Of a stretch of DNA of 64,000 bases, positions 9,904 through 21,771 are shown in pieces. The first letter of the stretch is position 1. Each line of letters starts with the position of its first letter. The translations under genes were made by a program, and so were the position numbers. The notes below the pieces were generated by a model, which worked only from the letters and a program-made list of their open reading frames with translations, did not search any database and was not told the DNA's origin. Origin of the DNA: Shinella sumterensis (GTDB taxonomy: Bacteria; Pseudomonadota; Alphaproteobacteria; Rhizobiales; Rhizobiaceae); assembly GCF_004514425.2 (NCBI RefSeq), contig NZ_MYFN02000006.1, positions 62,001 through 126,000 on the forward strand, written 5' to 3'.

Positions 9904-10719
9904 CTACGCGCGCGGCTGCGTACGTTTCTGCAATTCGCGTGCGCCATTCGGCGCATTGACCTTGCCCGACGTGATGAAGAACGCAAAGACATCGCGCGGC
10001 TTCTTCGCCGGCTTCGTGTCGGGGTCGATCTTCGGCAGGTCGGATGGCTCACCGCCTGCCGCCCAGGCCTTCAGCCGCTCCGCCCACTCATCCAGCGCCT
10101 TGGGCGGATAGCAGGTCTCGATATCGTCGGATCCCTTCTGCAGGCGGGCATAGACGAAATCGGCCGTCACATCGGCAATCTCAGGGTATTCGGCGTGATG
10201 CGCATAGACGACGGCCGCATTGTATTTGCGGGCCAGCGCGGCAAATTCCGGTGCCATGAAGCTTTCGTTGCGCACTTCGAGCGCGTGCTTCAGCGTCAAG
10301 CCATCCTGCTTTTCCGGCAGGAGCTTGAGAAAGCCCTCGAAATCCTCCGGATCGAACGCCTTGGTCGGCGCGAACTGCCAGAGGATCGGGCCGAGATGCT
10401 CACCAAGCTCCGTCAGGCCCTGCGTCAGGAATTTCTGGACGGACTCGCCGCCATCGGCCAGAACCTTTCGGTTGGTGGTAAATCGGCTGGCCTTGAGGGA
10501 AAAGATGAAACCGTCAGGCACTTCCGACGCCCATTTCGCGAAGGTCTCCGGCTTCTGAGAGCCGTAATAGGTGCCGTTGACCTCGATCGTCGTCAGTTCG
10601 CGGCTGGCGAATTCCAGCTGGCGCTTCTTCACCAGCTTTTCGGGATAGAAGCTTCCCTCCCAGGGCTCGAAGGTCCAGCCGCCGATTCCGGTTCTGATCG
10701 TGCCGGATGCGCTCATCAT
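9904..10719 (-). CDS. DUF72 domain-containing protein (YecE-like)
   Basis: A 271-residue cytoplasmic protein of the DUF72/YecE family, a TIM-barrel-like fold with no established biochemical role. The N-terminal GIGGWTFEPWEGSFYP and the segment FIFSLKASRFTTNRKVL are family hallmarks. A Lys/Pro-rich insertion (PKIDPDTKPAKKPRDV) near residue 230 precedes the last strand VFAFF. ATG 10719 is used. It lies 63 bases beyond nnr in convergent orientation, and downstream of uvrA on the same strand. Confidence 0.88.
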   Translation of the reverse strand: MMSASGTIRTGIGGWTFEPWEGSFYPEKLVKKRQLEFASRELTTIEVNGTYYGSQKPETFAKWASEVPDGFIFSLKASRFTTNRKVLADGGESVQKFLTQGLTELGEHLGPILWQFAPTKAFDPEDFEGFLKLLPEKQDGLTLKHALEVRNESFMAPEFAALARKYNAAVVYAHHAEYPEIADVTADFVYARLQKGSDDIETCYPPKALDEWAERLKAWAAGGEPSDLPKIDPDTKPAKKPRDVFAFFITSGKVNAPNGARELQKRTQPRA

Positions 10720-10735
10720 CGTCCTCCCTTTTTCC

Positions 10736-13654
<2,919 letters not shown>

Positions 13655-13793
13655 GGTATCCAGCGTCAGAAGTCGTTGCGCATTCAGGAAAGGTCGGCTT
13701 CTATGTAGGGATTGGCAGCCGCGTGTCCATGCGCCCTTGAGAAGATTCCGTGCCCGTTTCCGATTCGGTTGACAAGAGTGTAGGGAATTAATA

Positions 13794-13808
13794 GAACAAA
13801 AAAAGAAC
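13794..13808. promoter_or_regulatory. LexA (SOS) box, GAAC-N7-GAAC
   Basis: GAAC at 13794-13797 and GAAC at 13805-13808, separated by exactly seven A. This is the direct-repeat operator used by alphaproteobacterial LexA. It sits between the divergent uvrA and ssb genes (139 and 128 bases from their starts), so one box can serve both. Confidence 0.8.
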
Positions 13809-13936
13809 AAAAATGCGCAATCTGTGGATTGTCGCTTGCGTGGGGCGCGCTGGCGCGCTCCAGTCGATAAGGTATCTTAAATCGAGTGACACATGCCGGG
13901 TGCCCCTTTGCCCGGCGCGACAACGGGAATACGGGT

Positions 13937-14476
13937 ATGGCTGGAAGCGTCAACAAGGTGATCTTGATCGGGAACGTCGGTGCGGACCCGGAAATCCGGC
14001 GCACGCAGGATGGTCGGCCGATCGCCAACCTGCGTATCGCCACGTCCGAGACCTGGCGTGACCGCAACAGCGGCGAGCGCCGCGAGAAGACGGAATGGCA
14101 CAATGTCGTCGTCTTCAACGAAGGCCTGTGCAAGGTCGTCGAGCAATATGTGAAGAAGGGCGCGAAGCTCTATATCGAAGGCGCGCTGCAGACGCGCAAG
14201 TGGCAGGACCAGACAGGTAACGACCGCTACTCGACGGAAGTGGTGCTGCAGGGCTTCGGCTCCACCCTGACCATGCTGGATGGGCGGGGCGAGGGCGGCG
14301 GCGCAAGCCGCGGCGGCGACTTCGGCGGTAGCAGCAATTTCGGCGGTGCCGGCGGCGGCCAGGGCTACGACGACTACGGTTCGCGTCCGGCCTCCGGTGG
14401 CGCCAGCAGCGGCGGCGGCAGCCGTTCGGGCGGTGGCTCGCTCTCGCGCGACATGGATGATGACATCCCGTTCTGA
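13937..14476 (+). CDS. ssb: Single-stranded DNA-binding protein
   Basis: Coats single-stranded DNA in replication and repair. The 179-residue protein has an N-terminal OB fold (MAGSVNKVILIGNVGADPE to about residue 112), a Gly/Ser-rich flexible linker (about 113-170), and the conserved acidic tail DMDDDIPF that recruits partner proteins. ATG 13937 is preceded by ACGGGT and starts the OB fold exactly; the longer open frame from 13886 adds no conserved residues. Control by the adjacent SOS box is inferred. Confidence 0.97.
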   Translation: MAGSVNKVILIGNVGADPEIRRTQDGRPIANLRIATSETWRDRNSGERREKTEWHNVVVFNEGLCKVVEQYVKKGAKLYIEGALQTRKWQDQTGNDRYSTEVVLQGFGSTLTMLDGRGEGGGASRGGDFGGSSNFGGAGGGQGYDDYGSRPASGGASSGGGSRSGGGSLSRDMDDDIPF

Positions 14477-14512
14477 GAACCCGGTCTGAAAGTTCGGTTC
14501 TTCTCGACCACA

Positions 14513-14546
14513 CCAAGAAACCCGGCCTGGCGCCGGGTTTCTGTTT
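14513..14546 (+). terminator. Intrinsic terminator after ssb
   Basis: Stem AAACCCGGC (14518-14526) and GCCGGGTTT (14532-14540), 5-base loop, followed by CTGTTTC. Confidence 0.75.
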
Positions 14547-14672
14547 CATACGTGGCAAACATCCGGGCGAGATGGCTTCTTGTGGGCAGGTTTCCCGTGG
14601 CCGGGCACACCCGATGCCTTGCGGCTGGCTCTGTGCCTTCCTAGCTAGGGCACCATGCAGCAGGAAAAGCAC

Positions 14673-15221
14673 ATGACCACCAGGACGGACCGCCTCATCC
14701 TGAGAAAGTTCGTCCAGACCGATTTTCCGGCCTTCGGGGCTTACCACTCCCGCCCGGAAGTCTACCGCTACCTCTACGCCGATCCACCGCAGGGCGAAGC
14801 GCTGGAGCAGACATTTGCCGATGTTCTGAAGGCTCCCTTCGAACAGGACGGCGATGTCTTTCGGCTCGCCGTCGTGCGCAGGGGCGATGAGGCGCTGCTT
14901 GGCGAGGTGCTATTGAAGCTCGGCAGCAGGGAGGCTCTTCAGGGAGAGGTCGGCTATATCTTCAACCCGGACTATGCCGGTGCCGGATATGCCACGGAAG
15001 CGGTGGCCGCAATGATCGATATCGGCTTCTCGACCTTCGGTTTCCATCGGATATTCGCCCGGTTGGATGCGCAAAACGCGGGCTCGATCGGTGTGGTCGA
15101 GCGTCTGGGCCTGCGCCGCGAGGCGCACCTTATCGAAAACGACAGGTTCAATGGCGTCTGGGGCGACGAGTTTATCTATGCCGTCCTGGCAAGGGAGTGG
15201 AAGGCGGTGCGCCGCGCGTGA
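14673..15221 (+). CDS. GNAT family N-acetyltransferase (RimJ/RimL-like)
   Basis: A 182-residue acetyl-CoA-dependent acetyltransferase of the RimJ/RimL type (Acetyltransf_3). TDRLILRKF opens the domain; VGYIFNPDYAGAGYATEAVAAMI near residues 95-120 is the acetyl-CoA-binding motif A, and FGFHRIFARLDAQNAGSIGVVERLG is motif B. I prefer ATG 14673 over ATG 14655 because AGGAA lies 7 bases upstream of it. The substrate (small molecule or protein N-terminus) cannot be told from sequence. Confidence 0.88.
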   Translation: MTTRTDRLILRKFVQTDFPAFGAYHSRPEVYRYLYADPPQGEALEQTFADVLKAPFEQDGDVFRLAVVRRGDEALLGEVLLKLGSREALQGEVGYIFNPDYAGAGYATEAVAAMIDIGFSTFGFHRIFARLDAQNAGSIGVVERLGLRREAHLIENDRFNGVWGDEFIYAVLAREWKAVRRA

Positions 15222-15229
15222 CCGCTGCA

Positions 15230-15859
15230 TCAGAGGATAAACACCGACTTCACGCCATCGACCACGAACTGCACCGCGAGCGCCGCGAGGATGACGCCGA
15301 GCAGGCGGGTGAGGATGGCGCGGCCGGTGTTGCCGAGGAAGCGGTCGATGCGGTCGGCGATGACGAGGGCGAGGAAGAGGATGGCGATGCAGAGCGCCAG
15401 CACGCCGATGAGCGCGCTTCGCTCCAGCGCCGAGGGAAATGAACCGGACAGCAGGATCGCGGCCGAAATGGCGCCCGGACCGGCAATCAGCGGCAGGGCG
15501 AGCGGGAAGACCGCGATGTTGTGGATGTGGTCGCGGGTGATCGCCACCTCGCTCGTCTTCTCCTTGCGCTCGTTGCGGCGCTCGAAGATCATCTCGAAGG
15601 CGATCCAGAAGAGGAGCAGGCCGCCGGCAATGCGGAAGGCGCCGATGGAGATGCCGAGCAGAGACAGCACGCTTGACCCGGTGACCACGAAGACGGCGAG
15701 GATGCAGAAAGCGATGAGCGAGCCGCGCAGGGCCACCTGCTTGCGCTGCGCACGCGTCATGCCGACGGTGAGCCCGAGAAAGATCGGCGCAAGGCCGGGC
15801 GGATCGATGGTGACGAGCAGCGTCGTGATCGCATTGATCACAGTGTCCGTGGTGAGCAT
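15230..15859 (-). CDS. MarC family integral membrane protein
   Basis: A 209-residue, six-helix inner-membrane protein of the MarC/YhgN family, whose transport role is unproven. Hydrophobic segments are evenly spread, and LLVTIDPPGLAPIFLGLT near the N-terminus and FPLALPLIAGPGAIS in the middle are family signatures. ATG 15859 (MLTTDTV) is chosen; longer in-frame options add a charged, non-homologous leader. It is divergent from gyrA and convergent with the acetyltransferase, whose stop is only 8 bases away. Confidence 0.92.
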   Translation of the reverse strand: MLTTDTVINAITTLLVTIDPPGLAPIFLGLTVGMTRAQRKQVALRGSLIAFCILAVFVVTGSSVLSLLGISIGAFRIAGGLLLFWIAFEMIFERRNERKEKTSEVAITRDHIHNIAVFPLALPLIAGPGAISAAILLSGSFPSALERSALIGVLALCIAILFLALVIADRIDRFLGNTGRAILTRLLGVILAALAVQFVVDGVKSVFIL

Positions 15860-16031
15860 CCGGTCGTTTCCCTCGCCGTTGCATGACCGTTCCACGCGGC
15901 CTTGAAGCGACATTGTTAGGCGAGGGCGCGCCCGAAGGGAAGGGCGCGCGCAAAGCGGCGGCGGCCCGGCCATGAAAATGCGCAAATTCGCGGATTTCCT
16001 GGGAAAAGCCTGTTCAAAACCCTTGGCAAAA

Positions 16032-16060
16032 TTGGCGCTTCCGGCGCCGGTAGGCTATAA
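16032..16060 (+). promoter_or_regulatory. Sigma-70 type promoter for gyrA
   Basis: TTGGCG (16032-16037), 17-base spacer, CTATAA (16055-16060). The predicted start is about 30 bases ahead of the TTG start codon of gyrA. Confidence 0.55.
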
Positions 16061-16097
16061 AATTGCATCTGATTCTGAACAACGATCGTGACCGAAA

Positions 16098-18887
16098 TTG
16101 ACAGAACAAACGACACCCGGCGGAAAGAACCCTCCTGGCATTGAGCCGATTTCCATCATCGAGGAAATGCAGCGGTCCTATCTCGATTACGCCATGAGCG
16201 TGATCGTGTCCCGTGCGCTGCCGGACGTGCGCGACGGTCTCAAGCCCGTGCACCGGCGTATCCTCTACTCGATGAGCGAGATGGGCGTCGACTGGAACAA
16301 GAAGTACGTGAAGTCGGCCCGCGTCACCGGTGACGTGATGGGTAAATACCATCCGCACGGCGACTCGGCGATCTATGACGCCCTGGCGCGCATGGCGCAG
16401 GACTGGTCGCTCCGCCTGCCGCTGATCGACGGCCAGGGAAACTTCGGCTCCATCGACGGCGACCCGCCGGCAGCGCAGCGCTACACGGAATGCCGCCTGG
16501 AAAAGGCCGCCCATTCGCTGCTCGACGATCTCGACAAGGAGACCGTCAACTTCCGCGACAACTACGACGGCACGATGAGCGAGCCGGTCGTGGTGCCCGC
16601 GAAATTCCCGAATCTGCTGGTCAACGGCGCGGGTGGCATTGCCGTCGGCATGGCGACGAACATTCCGCCGCACAACCTTTCGGAAGTGATCAACGGCTGC
16701 ATCGCGCTGATCGACAATCCCGCGATCGATCTCATCGAGCTGATGCAGCATATTCCGGGCCCGGATTTTCCGACCGGCGCGCTGATCCTCGGCCGTTCCG
16801 GCATCCGCCAGGCCTATGAGACCGGCCGCGGTTCCGTCGTCATGCGGGGCCGCGCCACCATCGAACCGATGCGCGGCGACCGCGAGCAGATCATCATCAC
16901 CGAGGTTCCCTTCCAGGTGAACAAGGCGACGATGATCGAGAAGATGGCCGAGCTGGTGCGCGACAAGCGCATCGAGGGCATTTCCGATCTTCGCGACGAG
17001 TCCGACCGCGACGGCTACCGCGTCGTCATCGAGCTGAAGCGCGACGCCAATGCCGACGTCATCCTGAACCAGCTTTACCGCTACACGCCGCTGCAGACCT
17101 CCTTCGGCTGCAACATGGTGGCGCTCAATGGCGGCAAGCCGGAGCAGATGACGCTGCTGGACATGCTGCGCGCCTTCGTCGCCTTCCGCGAGGAAGTCGT
17201 CAGCCGCCGCACGAAGTACCTGCTGCGCAAGGCGCGCGACCGCGCCCATGTCTTGGTGGGCCTCGCAATCGCGGTCGCCAATATCGACGAGGTCATCGCG
17301 CTCATCCGTAGCGCGCCCGATCCGCAGACGGCGCGCGAGCAGCTGATGGAGCGCCGCTGGCCGGCCAAGGACGTCGAGGCGCTGATCCGCCTCATCGACG
17401 ACCCGCGCCACCGCATCAATGAGGACCTGACCTACAATCTCTCGGAGGAACAGGCCCGCGCGATCCTCGAACTGCGTCTTGCCCGCCTGACGGCGCTCGG
17501 CCGCGACGAAATCGACGAGGAGCTCAACAAGATCGGCGAGGAGATCAAGGATTACCTCGACATCCTGTCGTCGCGCCTGCGCATCATGACGATCGTCAAG
17601 GACGAGCTCGGTGCCATCAGGGACGAGTTCGGCACGCCGCGCCGCACGGAGATCACCGAAGGTGGTCCCGACATGGACGACGAGGACCTGATCGCCCGCG
17701 AGGACATGGTGGTCACCGTCTCGCATGCCGGCTACGTCAAGCGCGTGCCGCTGGCGACCTATCGCGCCCAGCGCCGCGGTGGCAAGGGCCGCTCCGGCAT
17801 GGCCATGAAGGACGAGGATTTCGCAACCCGCCTGTTCGTCGCCAATACGCACACGCCGGTGCTGTTCTTCTCCTCGCGTGGCATCGTCTACAAGGAGAAG
17901 GTCTGGCGCCTGCCGATCGGCACGCCGCAGTCCAAGGGCAAGGCGCTGATCAACATGCTGCCGATCGAGCCCGGCGAGCGCATCACCACCATCATGCCGC
18001 TGCCGGAGGACGAGACGACGTGGGAAAACCTCGACGTCATGTTCTCGACGACACGCGGAACGGTGCGTCGCAACAAGCTTTCCGACTTCGTCCAGGTCAA
18101 CCGCAACGGCAAGATCGCGATGAAGCTCGAGGAGGACGGCGACGAGATCCTCAATGTCGAGACCTGCACGGATCGTGACGACGTCTTGCTGACGACGGCG
18201 CTCGGCCAGTGCATCCGCTTCCCGGTCGATGATGTGCGTGTCTTCGCCGGCCGCAATTCGGTCGGCGTGCGCGGCATCAATCTGGGCGCCGGCGACCGCA
18301 TCATCTCGATGACGATCGTCAGCCATGTCGATGCCGAGCCGTGGGAACGGGCCGCCTATCTCAAGCGGTCCGCCGCCGAGCGGCGCGCAAGCGGTGCGGA
18401 TGAAGAGGAAATCGCACTGGTGGGCGAGGATGTCGGCGAAGTCGGCGACCTCTCGGAAGAGCGCTACCAGGAACTCAAGGCGCTCGAGCAGTTCGTGCTG
18501 ACGGTGTCGCAGCGTGGCTTCGGCAAGCGGTCGTCCTCCTACGACTTCCGCACCTCCGGCCGCGGCGGCAAGGGTATCCGCGCAACGGACACCTCCAAGA
18601 CCAGCGAAATCGGCGAACTCGTCGCCGCCTTCCCGGTCGAGGAAACGGACCAGCTGATGCTCGTCTCCGACGGTGGCCAGCTGATCCGCGTGCCGGTCAA
18701 CGGTATCCGTATCGCCAGCCGCGCCACGAAGGGCGTCACGATCTTCTCGACCGCGAAGGACGAGAAGGTTGTCTCCGTGGAGCGCATCAGCGAGCCGGAA
18801 GGCGATGACGAGATCGAGGGCGAGGGCGAGGCCGCCGTCGTGGATGGCGAGATCGACGCCGGTCATGAAGGCGAGGGCGAGGCGTAA
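16098..18887 (+). CDS. gyrA: DNA gyrase subunit A
   Basis: Breakage-reunion subunit of gyrase; 929 residues. Active-site Tyr129 is in AAQRYTE. The quinolone-determining region reads [11 protein letters not shown], with Ser90 and Asp94 in the wild-type state. The C-terminal wrapping domain carries the GyrA box QRRGGKG. The tail is very acidic ([10 protein letters not shown] and GHEGEGEA), as in many rhizobia. The start is a TTG: no ATG or GTG fits the conserved N-terminus (TEQTTPGGK, then [10 protein letters not shown]), and the ribosome site is weak. A strong terminator follows the gene. Confidence 0.97.
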   Translation: MTEQTTPGGKNPPGIEPISIIEEMQRSYLDYAMSVIVSRALPDVRDGLKPVHRRILYSMSEMGVDWNKKYVKSARVTGDVMGKYHPHGDSAIYDALARMAQDWSLRLPLIDGQGNFGSIDGDPPAAQRYTECRLEKAAHSLLDDLDKETVNFRDNYDGTMSEPVVVPAKFPNLLVNGAGGIAVGMATNIPPHNLSEVINGCIALIDNPAIDLIELMQHIPGPDFPTGALILGRSGIRQAYETGRGSVVMRGRATIEPMRGDREQIIITEVPFQVNKATMIEKMAELVRDKRIEGISDLRDESDRDGYRVVIELKRDANADVILNQLYRYTPLQTSFGCNMVALNGGKPEQMTLLDMLRAFVAFREEVVSRRTKYLLRKARDRAHVLVGLAIAVANIDEVIALIRSAPDPQTAREQLMERRWPAKDVEALIRLIDDPRHRINEDLTYNLSEEQARAILELRLARLTALGRDEIDEELNKIGEEIKDYLDILSSRLRIMTIVKDELGAIRDEFGTPRRTEITEGGPDMDDEDLIAREDMVVTVSHAGYVKRVPLATYRAQRRGGKGRSGMAMKDEDFATRLFVANTHTPVLFFSSRGIVYKEKVWRLPIGTPQSKGKALINMLPIEPGERITTIMPLPEDETTWENLDVMFSTTRGTVRRNKLSDFVQVNRNGKIAMKLEEDGDEILNVETCTDRDDVLLTTALGQCIRFPVDDVRVFAGRNSVGVRGINLGAGDRIISMTIVSHVDAEPWERAAYLKRSAAERRASGADEEEIALVGEDVGEVGDLSEERYQELKALEQFVLTVSQRGFGKRSSSYDFRTSGRGGKGIRATDTSKTSEIGELVAAFPVEETDQLMLVSDGGQLIRVPVNGIRIASRATKGVTIFSTAKDEKVVSVERISEPEGDDEIEGEGEAAVVDGEIDAGHEGEGEA

Positions 18888-18915
18888 GCCTCGCCGGAGA
18901 AGCCCAGCAAACGTG

Positions 18916-18953
18916 AAAAAGCCGGACGGGCAGGGAACGACCGTCCGGCTTTT
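18916..18953 (+). terminator. Intrinsic terminator after gyrA
   Basis: Perfect 13-bp stem, AAAAGCCGGACGG (18917-18929) with CCGTCCGGCTTTT (18941-18953), and an 11-base loop. Confidence 0.9.
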
Positions 18954-19010
18954 CAATGTTGGCGGGCGGCCTGGAGGGAAGCCACCCGCACTAACGGCGG
19001 CAAAGGGGCG

Positions 19011-19184
19011 CTAGACGCCGAAGCCGCCTGCTTCCGTTTTCAGCCTGGTTTTCTTCAGGGCCGCGCGATCTCGTTTCAGATCAAGAATTGTCCGGGCGAA
19101 GTCCACGACGAAAACCGCGCTGATGAAGAGCGTGGAAATGATGGTAAGCAAAGCCATGATCACATACTCGCTCACCGCAGCCAT
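19011..19184 (-). CDS. Small single-pass membrane protein (57 residues)
   Basis: An open frame of 57 codons from ATG 19184 to TAG 19011-19013. It encodes a hydrophobic helix (about residues 7-28, VIMALLTIISTLFISAVFVV) followed by a basic cytoplasmic-type tail (DLKRDRAALKKTRLK). I do not recognise a family. It overlaps the preceding 41-codon gene by 13 bases, which suggests translational coupling and that both are real. Position between gyrA and coaD on the opposite strand. Confidence is limited because there is no homology evidence. Confidence 0.55.
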   Translation of the reverse strand: MAAVSEYVIMALLTIISTLFISAVFVVDFARTILDLKRDRAALKKTRLKTEAGGFGV

Positions 19185-19297
19185 TTCCCGCGACCGGCAC
19201 CTTCAGCGGCAGCCGGGCGATCCTCTTCGCGAAGGGCATTGAAAGCCGCAACGCTGAGCGCGATGAACATTGCCATGCAAAGTAGAGCAAGTGCCAT
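19172..19297 (-). CDS. Small membrane protein (41 residues)
   Basis: A 41-codon frame from ATG 19297 to TGA 19172-19174, preceded by AAAGGAA 8-9 bases upstream. The first 20 residues (MALALLCMAMFIALSVAAFN) form one membrane helix or a signal-anchor, then a short polar tail with ALREEDRPAA ends in GKWLR. No cysteine-based lipobox fits. It is the first gene of a two-gene unit with the 57-residue membrane protein. Function unknown; could be a subunit of a membrane complex or a regulator of one. Confidence 0.55.
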   Translation of the reverse strand: MALALLCMAMFIALSVAAFNALREEDRPAAAEGAGRGKWLR

Positions 19298-19547
19298 CTT
19301 GGTGTTCCTTTCCGTTCTAAGGAAACGCAATGCTTCATTCACTTCATTCGGTCGGTAAAATGCCCCGCAACGACTTTTGTTCCCGGCCTTATGCTGTCAT
19401 TTAGACATGGCCCGCCTGAAATGACCTTGAACGGTTCATTCATGTGCTGTTCATGATCGCCGCAGGGGATAGGCGCGGGTGCGTCAGGCCGTGCCCTTGC
19501 AGATCACCGCTGTCCGTGACAAAAGGCGGGCAAACGGGACCTCGCCG

Positions 19548-20042
19548 ATGACAGTCGCCTTCTATCCTGGCTCTTTCGATCCGTTCACCAACGGCCACGT
19601 CGACGTTCTCGTGCAGGCGTTGAACGTGGCGTCCAGGGTCATCGTCGCGATCGGCGTCCATCCCGGCAAGACGCCGCTTTTTTCCTTTGACGAGCGCGCC
19701 GACCTCATTGGCCAGTCGATCGCCGGTGTACTGCCTGAACGGGCAGGGGATGTCAGCGTCGTCTCCTTCTCCAATCTCGTGGTGGATGCCGCGCGCGCAC
19801 ACGGCGCGCGTCTCTTGATCCGCGGCCTGCGCGACGGGACGGATTTTGATTACGAGATGCAGATGGCCGGCATGAACCGGCAGATGGCGCCGGATATCCA
19901 GACGGTGTTTCTGCCGGCCGGCGCTGCTTCGCGGCCCATTACCGCCACATTGGTCCGTCAGATCGCGGCCATGGGCGGCGATGTCAGTGCTTTCGTTCCG
20001 GCGCCCGTCCTTGCGGCCCTCAAGGCCCGCCAGAAGGGCTGA
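19548..20042 (+). CDS. coaD: Phosphopantetheine adenylyltransferase
   Basis: Transfers AMP from ATP to 4'-phosphopantetheine, the fourth step from pantothenate to coenzyme A. The 164-residue length is normal. [18 protein letters not shown] near the start holds the nucleotidyltransferase (T/H)xGH site, and [17 protein letters not shown] near residues 85-101 is the substrate-binding motif. ATG 19548 begins the first strand directly; the open frame from 19479 adds unrelated residues. The two cyclophilin genes follow, separated by 33 and then 80 bases. Confidence 0.96.
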   Translation: MTVAFYPGSFDPFTNGHVDVLVQALNVASRVIVAIGVHPGKTPLFSFDERADLIGQSIAGVLPERAGDVSVVSFSNLVVDAARAHGARLLIRGLRDGTDFDYEMQMAGMNRQMAPDIQTVFLPAGAASRPITATLVRQIAAMGGDVSAFVPAPVLAALKARQKG

Positions 20043-20075
20043 GCCCATTATCCTGAACCCATCAAGGGAGCTATC

Positions 20076-20642
20076 ATGAACATTCTCCGCACCGCCTTCG
20101 CAGGCGCCTTGTTCCTGGCGACGGCAACCGGCGCCTTCGTGGCCCAGGCTGCCGATTTCATCACGATCCAGCTCAAGGACGGCCCCGTCGTCATCGAGTT
20201 GAACGACAAGGCGCCGAAGCACGCCGAGCGCATCAAGGCGCTTGCTGCGGCCGGCGAATACGACAACGTCGCCTTCCATCGTGTGATCGACGGCTTCATG
20301 GCCCAGACGGGTGACGTGCAGTATGGCGACATGGAGAACGGCTATCAGCCGCAGGCAGCCGGCACGGGCGGCTCCAGCCAGCCGGATCTGCCGGCCGAGT
20401 TCTCGGACATCCCGTTCGAGCGCGGTACCGTCGGCATGGCGCGCGCGCAGGATCCGAATTCCGCCAACTCGCAGTTCTTCATCATGTTCGCGCCCGGCGA
20501 CTTCCTGAACGGCCAGTACACGGTCGTTGGCAAGGTTGTCTCTGGCATGGAGAATGTCGACAAGATCAAGCGCGGCGACGACGCCAACAACGGCTCCGTC
20601 AGCGACCCCGACCGCATGATCAAGGTCACCGTCGGCAAGTAA
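20076..20642 (+). CDS. Periplasmic cyclophilin-type peptidyl-prolyl isomerase
   Basis: A 188-residue cyclophilin with an N-terminal signal peptide (MNILRTAFAGALFLATA, cleavage near VAQAAD at residues 23-26), so it should act on proteins folding in the periplasm. The catalytic region FHRVIDGFMAQTGD with the active-site Arg, and ANSQFFIMF, are both present. ATG 20076 has AAGGGAG 7 bases upstream. The next gene is a paralogue without signal peptide. The gene symbol ppiA is possible but not certain. Confidence 0.93.
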   Translation: MNILRTAFAGALFLATATGAFVAQAADFITIQLKDGPVVIELNDKAPKHAERIKALAAAGEYDNVAFHRVIDGFMAQTGDVQYGDMENGYQPQAAGTGGSSQPDLPAEFSDIPFERGTVGMARAQDPNSANSQFFIMFAPGDFLNGQYTVVGKVVSGMENVDKIKRGDDANNGSVSDPDRMIKVTVGK

Positions 20643-20722
20643 CGCCATTTTTTGATGAGGTGCCTGTTGTAATCCCGAAGGAAGAACACACCTCTGGGGC
20701 AGGCTTTTAAAGGAGAGAGACC

Positions 20723-21238
20723 ATGGCCGAGATCAAGGATCCGGAAAACACCATCATCATGGAAACCACGAAGGGCAAGGTGGTCATCCAGCTGCTTCCG
20801 GATCTCGCACCGGGCCACGTGGCACGCATCAAGGAACTGACGCGCGAAGGCGCCTATGACGGCGTCGTCTTCCATCGCGTGATCGAGGACTTCATGGCCC
20901 AGACGGGCGACGTGCAGTACGGCAAGACCGGCGGCGCGGACTTCAATCCGTCGCGCGCCGGCATGGGCGGCTCCGACAAGCCGGACCTCAAGGCCGAGTT
21001 CTCCAATATGAGCCATGTGCGCGGCACCTGCTCGATGGCCCGCAGCCAGATGCCGAACTCCGCCAACTCGCAGTTCTTCATCTGCTTCACCGACGCACCC
21101 TGGCTGAACAAGCAGTATTCCGTGTGGGGCCAGGTCATCGAAGGCATGGACAACATTGATAAGATCAAGCGCGGAGAGCCGGTGCGCGATCCCGATACCA
21201 TCGTTTCGATGAAGGTTGCCGCCGACGTAGCGGCCTGA
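20723..21238 (+). CDS. ppiB: Cytoplasmic cyclophilin-type peptidyl-prolyl isomerase
   Basis: A 171-residue cyclophilin without signal peptide, therefore cytoplasmic. It shares FHRVIEDFMAQTGDVQYG and NSANSQFFI with its upstream neighbour, and the active-site Arg in FHRV is intact. ATG 20723 is preceded by AAAGGAGAGAG. The pair looks like an old tandem duplication whose copies were sent to two compartments. A strong terminator follows. Confidence 0.93.
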   Translation: MAEIKDPENTIIMETTKGKVVIQLLPDLAPGHVARIKELTREGAYDGVVFHRVIEDFMAQTGDVQYGKTGGADFNPSRAGMGGSDKPDLKAEFSNMSHVRGTCSMARSQMPNSANSQFFICFTDAPWLNKQYSVWGQVIEGMDNIDKIKRGEPVRDPDTIVSMKVAADVAA

Positions 21239-21258
21239 TAGAAACCGATCGTTTTCGA

Positions 21259-21289
21259 CCGCGCCCGCCCCGGCGGGCGCGGTTTTGTT
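21259..21289 (+). terminator. Intrinsic terminator after ppiB
   Basis: Perfect 11-bp GC stem, CCGCGCCCGCC (21259-21269) and GGCGGGCGCGG (21272-21282), then TTTTGTTTG. Confidence 0.9.
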
Positions 21290-21314
21290 TGTTTTCTTTT
21301 CAAGGACCGGCGAT

Positions 21315-21764
21315 ATGGCTGCTTTCCTCTGGGCGTTGCTCGGCATCGCGGCCGGCGCGTGCATCGCAATTCAGGCCCCGATCAACGCCATGCTCGGACG
21401 TGGTCTCGGCATGCCGGTCGCGGCCGCCTGCGTGTCATTCCTGTCGGGTGCCGCCATCCTCGCCCTTGTCGTTCTGCTGACCTCTTCTTTTGAAGGGCGC
21501 TCGCCGGATTGGCGCGGCCCGGACCTCTGGCTCTATATCGCCGGCGGCGCGCTGGGCACGGTCTATGTCACGACCGCGATCTTTCTCACGCCGCGCATCG
21601 GTGCTGCCGCTGTCATGGCCTTTGCCGTTTCCGGCCAGCTTCTCGCCGGCATCCTGCTCGACCGCATCGGTTTTCTCGGCATGGCCGTTCGCGAAATCTC
21701 CGTCGGGCGCATCGGCGGCGCCGTCCTGCTCGTCGCGGGCGCCCTTATGATCCGCTTCCTCTGA
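21315..21764 (+). CDS. DMT-family transporter, YdcZ/DUF606 type
   Basis: A 149-residue, five-helix membrane protein of the DUF606/YdcZ family (half-size drug/metabolite transporter fold). [12 protein letters not shown] near residues 20-31 is the family motif, and [10 protein letters not shown] follows in the middle. ATG 21315 has AAGGA 10 bases upstream; an in-frame ATG at 21285 adds ten residues without hydrophobic character. It ends 7 bases before queA and may be co-transcribed. Substrate unknown. Confidence 0.85.
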   Translation: MAAFLWALLGIAAGACIAIQAPINAMLGRGLGMPVAAACVSFLSGAAILALVVLLTSSFEGRSPDWRGPDLWLYIAGGALGTVYVTTAIFLTPRIGAAAVMAFAVSGQLLAGILLDRIGFLGMAVREISVGRIGGAVLLVAGALMIRFL

Positions 21765-21771
21765 GAAAACC

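Noticed and set aside
13655-13810. N-terminal extension of UvrA to 13810
   Set aside because: UvrA begins at MSELKTI in the family; the extension covers the SOS box and promoter region.
16370-16385. Quinolone resistance mutation in gyrA
   Set aside because: The region reads GDSAIYD with Ser90 and Asp94, the susceptible state.
16014-18956. A 980-codon open frame on the minus strand opposite gyrA
   Set aside because: Its composition (rich in R, H, D, L, V, A) is that of antisense shadow in GC-rich DNA, it has no recognisable motif, and gyrA on the plus strand is certain.
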